Below, one piece after another: positions 8,566-15,059 of a DNA stretch of 20,177 bases; within the stretch, counting starts at the first letter, position 1; each line of letters begins with the position of its first letter. The DNA is from a virus, in IMG/VR virus record IMGVR_UViG_3300029982_000660, positions 1 through 20,177 of that record. The stretch is one strand, 5' to 3'. The notes beneath the pieces are model-generated. The model saw only the letters and a program-made list of their open reading frames with translations. It was not told where the DNA came from and did not search any database. The translations under genes and the position numbers were made by a program.

Positions 8566-9387
8566 TTATCGTTGGCCATGAGTTGTTACAAGCCGTCTCA
8601 GACAAATAACAAAATTATGTTCTACCCTCTGGAGTTCTGTCAGAATAACCCCAAACATATCCAACTGTACACTGGCTGTATGTACCAATTGATACAGAGC
8701 TCGAACTGCAACCTTATCAATAGGTGTGGTCTGAGTTTCAATTGAAGTAACATGTGTATCAATTATTTTTTCAATTGCATCTAATGCAGAACAAACAGTT
8801 TCTACATTCTTAAAAATTGTATCGTATCCAAGAATATGCAGATCAACTGCAATTAACTCATCAAAAGAAGGAATCACACTTCGAAGTGGTACTTCCATTG
8901 TTTTGTTGGCATTGAAAATATCTCTAAGGGTCTTTTCAACATCATTCTTTGATACTTTAGAAATAAGTTTTGTAGTATCTTCTGTTACTGGAAAACGACC
9001 GGCTTGGACTTCACTGAAATAAAATTGAAGAGCTGTTATTGTAGAATTAATATCAAGAGTTGAATATAGAGTTTCAAGGATAGTTGTTGCATGTAGATAT
9101 GTGACCTTCATTCCTGATGGAATGGGTACAGATAGATCCAAATTAAATTGTTGTGTTTTGAAGAACTGATTAATCATGAAGGGATGAGATTCATGATACG
9201 CTAATAATTCAGATCGTTTGAAATTACGATTAAATCCTTTTAAACTAGTTTTGAAATTATTAATGATTCTTGTAAATGTATCAAAGGTTCGAAGAACGAA
9301 CTGATACACTTCAGTTGCATCACTTAATTCAATGGACTCTTCCAGATGTTCAAGTGCAATATACGATACGGGGAGATCGTAGTTCAT
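8566..9387 (-). CDS. Unknown helical protein
   Basis: A 273-residue protein of unknown function. The frame stays open to a TTG at 9411, but ATG at 9385-9387 (MNYDLPVSY) is preceded by GGAG at 9 nt and is the better start. The sequence is mostly amphipathic helices, with repeated Leu/Ile spacing in IEKIIDTHVTSIETQ and the C-terminal VILTELQRVEHNFVICLRR, and has no signal peptide or metal site. Codons are AT-rich like the helicase, unlike the neighbour at 7368. It is divergent from the recombinase-like gene, so it may share a control region with it. A head-interior or assembly protein is possible, but nothing in the sequence demonstrates this. Confidence 0.8.
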   Translation of the reverse strand: MNYDLPVSYIALEHLEESIELSDATEVYQFVLRTFDTFTRIINNFKTSLKGFNRNFKRSELLAYHESHPFMINQFFKTQQFNLDLSVPIPSGMKVTYLHATTILETLYSTLDINSTITALQFYFSEVQAGRFPVTEDTTKLISKVSKNDVEKTLRDIFNANKTMEVPLRSVIPSFDELIAVDLHILGYDTIFKNVETVCSALDAIEKIIDTHVTSIETQTTPIDKVAVRALYQLVHTASVQLDMFGVILTELQRVEHNFVICLRRLVTTHGQR

Positions 9388-9474
9388 TAACAATGACTCC
9401 AGTCTTAACAAAAATGATATCTTGCATTCATAGAATAGAGAAGCATTATTTTTGGAGGTAAATTTAAAATAGAT

Positions 9475-9510
9475 TTGACCTTGGTATGATATGATCGTTT
9501 ATACCAGAAT
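9475..9510. promoter_or_regulatory. Candidate divergent promoter region
   Basis: The gap between the 8566 and 9550 genes has TTGACC (about 9475-9480), a 17-bp spacer and TTTATA, a reasonable sigma70-like promoter reading plus. The spacer holds TGATATGAT, also present in the other divergent gap near 5434. The segment from GGTAT to ATACC is roughly symmetrical, so minus-strand use is also possible. Confidence 0.35.
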
Positions 9511-9549
9511 TAAGGATCTGTCATTTCTTAAAAAGTTCAATACTGTAGT

Positions 9550-11010
9550 ATGTCAATCCCATCATACTCCTCTCTGTATAAAGGAATCTTTTCTGTGAGT
9601 CTTCTACAAACCACCGGATTTCGTGATGCTGGATTTCAACCTTATTTAAATACAGGCACATTACTTGATATTCAAACTGGGGCGTTTGTTCCTGGTGTTC
9701 ATGGCGGTATGGTATTGAATGGCGGATTGAGCACCACCAATGCCGTCATCGGTCGTGAACAAATGTTCAAGTCTACAGAACTATTTTCCTATACCGTTCG
9801 GGCAATGCAGTGGTATCCAAAATCATCATGTCTTGTTTTTGATACAGAATATGCCCAGAAAAAAGATCGATTGATGCATTTTTCTGGATTCACCGATATG
9901 GATGAATTCGATAAACGTATGATTATTACAACACCGGCAGAAGTTACAGCAGAAGATTTCTTTGACCAACTTAAGAAAATGGCTACCTACAAAATTGCCC
10001 ATGCCGATGAGTTTATGGTAGATTCTCCCATCGTGGATCTTCGGACAGGTAAACCATTACGGATGTGGATACCTACTTTTGTTGTCTATGATAGCTGGTC
10101 AAAAATGACCTCTGGTCATGTTCAATCAACCCTGGATTCAAAAGTTCTTGGATCTTCTGATACCAACATGATCTTCATGAAAGATGGCATGATCAAGAAG
10201 ATGATGCTTTCACAATTACCTCGCTTGGCAACAACTGCAGGTATCTACTTCATGTTATCAGCGCATGTTGGTAACAAATATGAACTCAATCCATATGCAC
10301 AAACTCCTAAAGGTCTTCCTAACATGAAGGCTTCTGACAAACTCAAAGAAGTTGGATCGGATTTCAATTTCTTGATGTCAAACAACATCGAAATGCGTAA
10401 AGTGCACGGATTGTTAGATCCAGATAAACATTGTTTATACCCGAGCTTGGGTGGAAGTGATGCAGAACTCTGTGAAGTGACCTCCGTCATGTTACGTGGT
10501 AAAAACAACATGAGTGGAACGACTCTCCCCCTGGTTGTCAGTCAGATGGGTGGAATTCAGAGCGAACTTAGTAATTACCATTATCTACGTGAGAATGGTT
10601 ATTTTGGTTTAATTGGCAACAAGACTACGCACAAACCGGCAATGACGGATGTCAGTATTAGTCGAAATACGGTTCGACAGAAAGTAACGGATCCAAAAGT
10701 TGCTCATGCCATCGAACTACTTGCTCAGTTATGTTACATCCAAAACAACTGGGTGGTTCCATCAACATCTGAAGTTGATTTTCTTATGAAGCCAGAAGAT
10801 CTAGCTGAAAAGCTACTAGGGAGTGACTCCCCAAGTATGACTGATGTTTTGGAGAGTCGTTCCACATGGACATACGATAAGACGAATACCCAGCCATATT
10901 TGTCTCTTTATGATGTGTTGGCTATTGCCCAAGGTGTCTATAAAGCAAAAGGTATTGCACTCTCAGGATTTGGAGTGACAAAACCAGTGAGTTCTAAAAA
11001 AGCAGCTTGA
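9550..11010 (+). CDS. RecA/UvsX-like recombination ATPase
   Basis: A 486-residue P-loop ATPase of the RecA superfamily, most like phage UvsX recombinases that drive strand exchange. The P-loop is GREQMFKST (G68, K74, S75), with Phe where Gly normally precedes Lys. T4 UvsX, from memory, has the same aromatic change (GPSKSFKS). CLVFDTEYAQKKDRL (E100) matches the RecA/UvsX catalytic Glu region, FVVYDSWSKM (D181) is Walker B, and FMLSAHVG near 234-241 matches the strand before the sensor loop. The C-terminal ~150 residues are not recognised and could bind DNA. ATG at 9550 has no good ribosome site; GTG at 9595, 9 nt after AAAGGA and in frame, is a real alternative (471 aa). A second DnaB-like helicase is less likely. 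A hairpin follows the stop. Confidence 0.72.
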   Translation: MSIPSYSSLYKGIFSVSLLQTTGFRDAGFQPYLNTGTLLDIQTGAFVPGVHGGMVLNGGLSTTNAVIGREQMFKSTELFSYTVRAMQWYPKSSCLVFDTEYAQKKDRLMHFSGFTDMDEFDKRMIITTPAEVTAEDFFDQLKKMATYKIAHADEFMVDSPIVDLRTGKPLRMWIPTFVVYDSWSKMTSGHVQSTLDSKVLGSSDTNMIFMKDGMIKKMMLSQLPRLATTAGIYFMLSAHVGNKYELNPYAQTPKGLPNMKASDKLKEVGSDFNFLMSNNIEMRKVHGLLDPDKHCLYPSLGGSDAELCEVTSVMLRGKNNMSGTTLPLVVSQMGGIQSELSNYHYLRENGYFGLIGNKTTHKPAMTDVSISRNTVRQKVTDPKVAHAIELLAQLCYIQNNWVVPSTSEVDFLMKPEDLAEKLLGSDSPSMTDVLESRSTWTYDKTNTQPYLSLYDVLAIAQGVYKAKGIALSGFGVTKPVSSKKAA

Positions 11011-11022
11011 TCAAATGTTCTC

Positions 11023-11054
11023 CAAGGGGATATGCCATTTGGCATATCCCCTTG
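11023..11054. terminator. 15-bp hairpin after recombinase-like gene
   Basis: CAAGGGGATATGCCA (11023-11037) pairs perfectly with TGGCATATCCCCTTG (11040-11054), leaving a 2-nt centre. It begins 12 nt after the stop. No U-tract follows. Confidence 0.65.
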
Positions 11055-11080
11055 CTACAAAGCTTAATACAGGAAATTTA

Positions 11081-11177
11081 TGAGTTACTACCCCTATGAA
11101 AGGGACACTTAAAATATATATTCCTTTAATTCCTAGAGTATTGCAAAAATACTTCTAAAATTGAGTTACTACCCCTA
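11081..11177. repeat. Two copies of a 16-nt direct repeat between hairpins
   Basis: TGAGTTACTACCCCTA occurs at 11081-11096 and 11162-11177, 81 bp apart. The similarity continues loosely: both copies are followed by Y-G-R-A-A and then by an AT-rich TTAAA-W-TATA-like stretch. The copies lie in a gene-free segment (11055-11234) enclosed by two hairpins, between a plus-strand gene end and a minus-strand gene end. A short hairpin (AGTATT with AATACT, 11137-11153) lies between them. The function is unknown: promoter pair, protein-binding sites or small RNA are all open. Confidence 0.75.
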
Positions 11178-11234
11178 CGGAAACCTCTCTTAAATTATAA
11201 AAAATTATAGGAATTGCGAGATCAAGTCATCGAT

Positions 11235-11262
11235 AGAGGGATAGGCATATGCCTATCCCTCT
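11235..11262. terminator. 28-bp perfect palindrome
   Basis: AGAGGGATAGGCAT (11235-11248) is followed directly by its reverse complement (11249-11262). It lies 26 nt beyond the end of the minus-strand 11289 gene, where a terminator would be expected. No U-tract follows on that strand. Confidence 0.65.
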
Positions 11263-11288
11263 GTAAATCTGTTAAATGAATCCCTGTT

Positions 11289-11618
11289 TTATTTCATAGT
11301 AGGAATAGCACATTTACGATCGCCTTGAACCCAGGCAACTTCTGCTGTATGTAATTGGGTAACTACAAGTTCTATTTGATTAAGATGCTCAATTGTAGTA
11401 TGAAGTTTTTGAGTTTCCTCAGATAATTTTTGAGTGTTAGAATCCTGTCGAACCAACACCGATGTTAGATTCGAATCACTAGATACCGTAACTGGGTGTG
11501 AACCATAATCGAGAGATATGAAGTGATATCCAGAATAGATAGCTCCTAAAAAACCAAGAATAGCAATCGTTTCACGAAAGGATGCATATAATCCGCCGGG
11601 TCTCGGAGTGAACATCAT
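11289..11618 (-). CDS. Small single-pass membrane protein
   Basis: A 109-residue protein with one probable transmembrane helix (about residues 17-34, TIAILGFLGAIYSGYHFI), then a polar region rich in Ser and Thr and a coiled-coil-like helix (about 62-95, with TQKLSEETQKLHTTIEHLNQ). The N-terminal tail carries few charges (R6, R15), so topology is uncertain. ATG at 11616-11618 has AAGGA 9 nt upstream. It lies between the RNR gene and a palindrome, on the same strand as the RNR. A small protein with one membrane anchor and a coiled coil resembles an inner-membrane spanin or other lysis accessory, but no partner spanin or endolysin is seen nearby, so this is a guess. The gene itself is well supported by its start signals and flanking hairpins. 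Confidence 0.75.
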   Translation of the reverse strand: MMFTPRPGGLYASFRETIAILGFLGAIYSGYHFISLDYGSHPVTVSSDSNLTSVLVRQDSNTQKLSEETQKLHTTIEHLNQIELVVTQLHTAEVAWVQGDRKCAIPTMK

Positions 11619-11633
11619 ATCTTAAAATCCTTC

Positions 11634-11648
11634 ATGGCCATTGGCCAT
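11634..11648. promoter_or_regulatory. Short inverted repeat beside the 11289 start
   Basis: ATGGCCA (11634-11640) and TGGCCAT (11642-11648) form a 7-bp inverted repeat immediately upstream of the AAGGA ribosome site of the membrane-protein gene. It could influence translation start. The evidence is only the symmetry and position. Confidence 0.3.
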
Positions 11649-11668
11649 ACCATGGTCCAGAAGTTATC

Positions 11669-11702
11669 ATAACAGAGAGTCCCATTACGGACTCTCTGTT
11701 AT
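11669..11702. terminator. 14-bp hairpin after RNR gene
   Basis: Arms 11669-11682 and 11689-11702 pair perfectly (core AACAGAGAGTCC with GGACTCTCTGTT) around a 6-nt loop. It lies about 90 nt downstream of the RNR stop on the minus strand and separates it from the membrane-protein gene. No U-tract follows. Confidence 0.6.
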
Positions 11703-11793
11703 CCACCATATCAAATTGGAGTCATCCAATCGATTCTTCTTTAGAAACATTCTATCTTTAGATTTAGTTTATTATATCGATCCATCAAAACAA

Positions 11794-14193
11794 TTAGATG
11801 GGGCAAACCCCACTCTCGCATTGCAGATGTACCAAATCAATTTCTTCATTGTCAATTTCAGCTTTGATACCCTTGACAATGGCAGCATATCGATCCAATG
11901 AAATTTCTTCTTCTGGAAGATATTCATATCCGAGTTCTGCATCGGATTTGCTTGGAAGAATAGCACAACATCTGATGGTAGATTGTTGTTCTCGTACAAT
12001 CGTGCGGAACTCAGTCAAAGAGAAGTTTCCAGTAGAAACTTTCAGTGTATAGCTTACCTGATTACCCTGGTTCGCACCAATCCAGTATCGTTCCAAGAGA
12101 CGAAGCCACTGATATTGTTTTGTCGGTGATGCTTCACTGGCGGTAACACCACGGTCTCCGATATTGAGGCGGAACAGATACGGGATAGTTGGAAAACCAA
12201 CAACGGTCATTCCTTGGAATGTTTGAAGAGTTTTCATAGGATATCCCTGAGCAGCATATGTAGCTAACCGAGCATCTGCACTAGCATCCCACTCACCAGT
12301 TTCTTCACTACGAGTCCCTCTGAATTGAACCCAGCGGAGATATTGACGACGGGCAGGAAGATGCGCACCTTCAGTCAACCCAAACAACTTGGATGTTGTC
12401 CCAGCTGGTTTTATGGTGGTGACTGTCATTGGTCGCTCTTGACCAAGGAAGTCGGAATATGAGTTACCTTCATCTTTGGCAGCAGTAGAGAACCGCTCAA
12501 TTGTAGTCCAAAATGGTTCTGATTTAACAGGATCAAGAAGATCATTAAAATCAAGACCAAATCGCATCCAGGCATATTCATGCAAACCAGTTGGGCCAAT
12601 GCCAATACGATTCGTACGAGCAATTTCTTTACCATAAAGAGCATTCATGGTATTGACACGAATCAGAAATCTAACACCCAGTCGAACAGATTCTTCAATC
12701 CGATTATCCCAATCCCACGCAAGATCTTCAGAAATTGCACCAGGAAAAAAGGAGTCAAGATCAATAGGGCAGGCAAGAAGTGGTGCATAATCGGCGATGA
12801 CGCATACGCCACCCATTACATGCAAGGGGATTTCCCCGCACGGGTTAGTAGTTACTGGGAATTGTGATTTTGCACTTCGACGAGAGAGTTCAGCTAACAG
12901 ATCACAGGCATCATCAACGTGGTATCGATCACTTTGAAAATCTTCACCATTTTCATAAACAGGACGTGTCCAGGCAGTACCATTACGATGATCTTCAAGG
13001 GCATCTCCGTTGATGAACCCAGGTTCTCCGTTGATATATGCACAATGGGTTACTTCATCAAACACAGCATGTGCTTTGATTGACAGCGGATCTGCTGTCA
13101 TCTCAGCTTGGACATAATTCCAAAACTTCTTATCAACCATCACTGAATGGTTAGCTGTCCATAGCCCACCTTCAATCTTGATTCGAACAAACTTAAGAAT
13201 ATCTGGATCATACCAGCTCTTTGTTGCCATTCGAGCTGCTCTTCGAGCACCGCCTACTTGTACTTCAACTGAAAAGTAATGATCGATTCGCAGAGCCATC
13301 TCCCAAAGAGACATTGACAGATCTGATTTGATCACATGATTGCGGATATTGATAAAGGCACGCATGATTGAAACTGGACCAGAGGCTGGTCGATTTTGCA
13401 TTCCACCGATGGGAGAACCTAGTGGTCGAACATCTGAGAAATCCAACAATAGAGTCTTATTACTCTCGCGCCGGAAGGTCATTGACTCGAGAATCTCAGC
13501 CGATTTGCCCCATCCCTCACGACTGTCTGCAACCTTATGATATACAGTATTTGAAGCAAGGTTTGTAAGATCTTGAACAAAATTAGTAGCCATGAATTTC
13601 TTCATGATACCATTTTCATCAGATGTTGTGCCATAAGGTAACACACCGAGATCGACACCAAGTTGACACCGGGCTGCTGCACTATGCGGATAATCAGGAT
13701 GTGTTGGTGCCAAATACAATTGGAGGGTTGGAGCACGATGCCAATCAACGATCATCAAGGTATCATCATAAGAACGACCAACTCCTGATCCATTGAGGAG
13801 AAGATAGAACTTAGCAAAACAAGCACTGGCCGTCGCGCAATTTGTATATAATTCCATATTTTTGAGGGATTGCGAGGCATCACCATGTTGAAGATGACGT
13901 CCTGATGTCAACAGAGATCCTGTAGCAATAGCATTCCGAAGTCGCATCTGCTCTTGTTGTTCAAATTCATTCAGAGGATGTTTGAGGAGTGACATATTAC
14001 CGGCAGCAACACGATCTGCAACTCGTCCAAAAGATTCTTCATCACCCTCTCGAAAAATAGTACGACGAGCTACAGCAATACCCATACCAAGATCAAGTGC
14101 CCGGGAGGTAACTGGTTCATGACCAAAATGATGAGTTGGTGTTGTGAGGCAAGTTGTTGCATCAGAGTCAGAAAGTTTCACTGAAAAGTTCAT
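11794..14193 (-). CDS. nrdJ: Class II (B12-dependent) ribonucleotide reductase
   Basis: Converts ribonucleotides to deoxyribonucleotides with adenosylcobalamin as radical source, feeding phage DNA synthesis. It resembles the monomeric triphosphate reductase of Lactobacillus leichmannii. Counting from the in-frame TTG at 14202: YTNCATASACF holds the N-terminal redox Cys (C122). TTNPCGEIPL carries the thiyl-radical Cys and catalytic Glu (C455, E457), with the redox partner C467 twelve residues on (GGVC). The C-terminal CESGVCPI gives the shuttle pair C795/C800. VGGARRAARM near 316-325 matches the class II 'GNVRRSA' segment. All catalytic residues expected for class II are present. ATG at 14193 (799 aa) has GAGGG 10 nt upstream and is preferred over the TTG. 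No small-subunit gene is nearby, as expected for class II. The leader contains an inverted repeat. Confidence 0.88.
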   Translation of the reverse strand: MNFSVKLSDSDATTCLTTPTHHFGHEPVTSRALDLGMGIAVARRTIFREGDEESFGRVADRVAAGNMSLLKHPLNEFEQQEQMRLRNAIATGSLLTSGRHLQHGDASQSLKNMELYTNCATASACFAKFYLLLNGSGVGRSYDDTLMIVDWHRAPTLQLYLAPTHPDYPHSAAARCQLGVDLGVLPYGTTSDENGIMKKFMATNFVQDLTNLASNTVYHKVADSREGWGKSAEILESMTFRRESNKTLLLDFSDVRPLGSPIGGMQNRPASGPVSIMRAFINIRNHVIKSDLSMSLWEMALRIDHYFSVEVQVGGARRAARMATKSWYDPDILKFVRIKIEGGLWTANHSVMVDKKFWNYVQAEMTADPLSIKAHAVFDEVTHCAYINGEPGFINGDALEDHRNGTAWTRPVYENGEDFQSDRYHVDDACDLLAELSRRSAKSQFPVTTNPCGEIPLHVMGGVCVIADYAPLLACPIDLDSFFPGAISEDLAWDWDNRIEESVRLGVRFLIRVNTMNALYGKEIARTNRIGIGPTGLHEYAWMRFGLDFNDLLDPVKSEPFWTTIERFSTAAKDEGNSYSDFLGQERPMTVTTIKPAGTTSKLFGLTEGAHLPARRQYLRWVQFRGTRSEETGEWDASADARLATYAAQGYPMKTLQTFQGMTVVGFPTIPYLFRLNIGDRGVTASEASPTKQYQWLRLLERYWIGANQGNQVSYTLKVSTGNFSLTEFRTIVREQQSTIRCCAILPSKSDAELGYEYLPEEEISLDRYAAIVKGIKAEIDNEEIDLVHLQCESGVCPI

Positions 14194-14223
14194 CAGACTC
14201 AAGCCCTCATAGTTGAATAGTTA

Positions 14224-14282
14224 TTAGACGAAATCATTGTAAATACTGTGGAATTCCTACAAAATACACAGTTTTCGTCTAA
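14224..14282 (-). promoter_or_regulatory. Bulged stem-loop in RNR leader
   Basis: TTAGACGAAA (14224-14233) pairs with TTTCGTCTAA (14273-14282), and ACTGTG (14245-14250) pairs with CACAGT (14267-14272). The right-hand arms are contiguous. On the left an 11-nt bulge (14234-14244) separates them, and the loop is 16 nt. The structure ends about 30 nt before the RNR start, leaving the GAGGG ribosome site free. It is too small for a cobalamin riboswitch. It could be an RNA control element or a protein-binding site. Confidence 0.5.
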
Positions 14283-14333
14283 ATTTCTGGAACCATAACA
14301 TGGTCGGGGGTAGGTATTTTACTAAATAGTTTA

Positions 14334-14358
14334 ACTCTAAAATATCATATTTTAGAGT
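14334..14358. terminator. AT-rich hairpin
   Basis: ACTCTAAAATA (14334-14344) pairs perfectly with TATTTTAGAGT (14348-14358) around a 3-nt loop. It lies just beyond the stronger hairpin at the end of the tail cluster. It may be a second terminator for that cluster or part of the far RNR leader. Confidence 0.45.
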
Positions 14359-14370
14359 CCTTTAATCCTT

Positions 14371-14404
14371 ACTGAAGACATAGGGATCTCCCTATGTCTT
14401 CAGT
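14371..14404. terminator. 16-bp hairpin ending the tail cluster
   Basis: ACTGAAGACATAGGGA (14371-14386) pairs perfectly with TCCCTATGTCTTCAGT (14389-14404), with a 2-nt centre. It lies 14 nt after the stop of the last tail-cluster gene on the minus strand. No U-tract follows. Confidence 0.65.
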
Positions 14405-14418
14405 ATTATACCTAATTT

Positions 14419-15033
14419 TTATGGGATAGGAGCTGGTGGTTCTGGTGCCACCCAGGCACTTCCTACAAGACCAACACCAAGTGCAGTTAGCAAGGCATCA
14501 TCATACAAAGCCACTGCTTCTGCAAATGCTGTAAATTCAGTGGTAGATGGGAATAGGTGAGGGGTTCCCGTAATATCTAACCAATTACGAGTGGATTGAC
14601 CATTGGTAAACTTTCCAGCTGTAGTGATGTAGACTTGTTCACTCGTGATGCGACCGATACTGGTTTGATCCAAGGGATATGTTCCATTAAGAGCAGGAGT
14701 TCCTGTACTTACAATGATCACACCAGCTACAACAGCCGCATTGTAGGCAGTCTGTGCCAGTTGTGCAAGAGTGGGGGTCGTTGGAACAACAGGCCAATCT
14801 CCTACAATAGCAGAAGAAAGTATTGCACTTGTGACAGACAATCCAGGCCGAATCGTCAGTGTATAATCTGTTCGTACATTGACATATGCAATTCCGTTAA
14901 CAACAACAGGACCCAATATGGAGTAGCCTGCGACAAGTACATTGGTGTTAATAAGTGTCACTGGATCCGTGATGTTGTTATAGAAAGCATCTGTTATGAT
15001 AGGTAGCGGCCCATTCCAAAGATAATCTGTCAT
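14419..15033 (-). CDS. DUF4376-like tail-fibre accessory protein
   Basis: A 204-residue protein. The second half has the flow of the DUF4376 type found next to phage tail fibres: GTPALNGTYPLDQTSIGRIT, then a short region ending NWLDITG, then a C-terminal helix EFTAFAEAVALYDDALL. The N-terminal half is beta-rich with several VNV/YVNVR strands and may bind a fibre. ATG at 15031-15033 has AAGAAGG 7 nt upstream, 26 nt after the stop of the hydrolase gene. It is the last gene of the minus-strand tail cluster. Its role is probably fibre assembly or a fibre tip part. The family call is from remembered pattern, not an alignment. Confidence 0.6.
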   Translation of the reverse strand: MTDYLWNGPLPIITDAFYNNITDPVTLINTNVLVAGYSILGPVVVNGIAYVNVRTDYTLTIRPGLSVTSAILSSAIVGDWPVVPTTPTLAQLAQTAYNAAVVAGVIIVSTGTPALNGTYPLDQTSIGRITSEQVYITTAGKFTNGQSTRNWLDITGTPHLFPSTTEFTAFAEAVALYDDALLTALGVGLVGSAWVAPEPPAPIP

Positions 15034-15059
15034 CGAAGCACCTTCTTAAGCGGTTACAT

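Noticed and set aside
11081-11177. CRISPR-like array
   Set aside because: There are only two copies, each too short, with no further units and no cas genes.
11619-11793. tRNA or small gene between the membrane protein and RNR genes
   Set aside because: No cloverleaf or start-plus-ribosome-site pair is visible. The region is explained by one hairpin and AT-rich spacer.
14203-14333. Cobalamin riboswitch upstream of the B12-dependent RNR
   Set aside because: The leader is too short and has no recognisable B12-box sequence. Only a smaller bulged stem-loop is visible.
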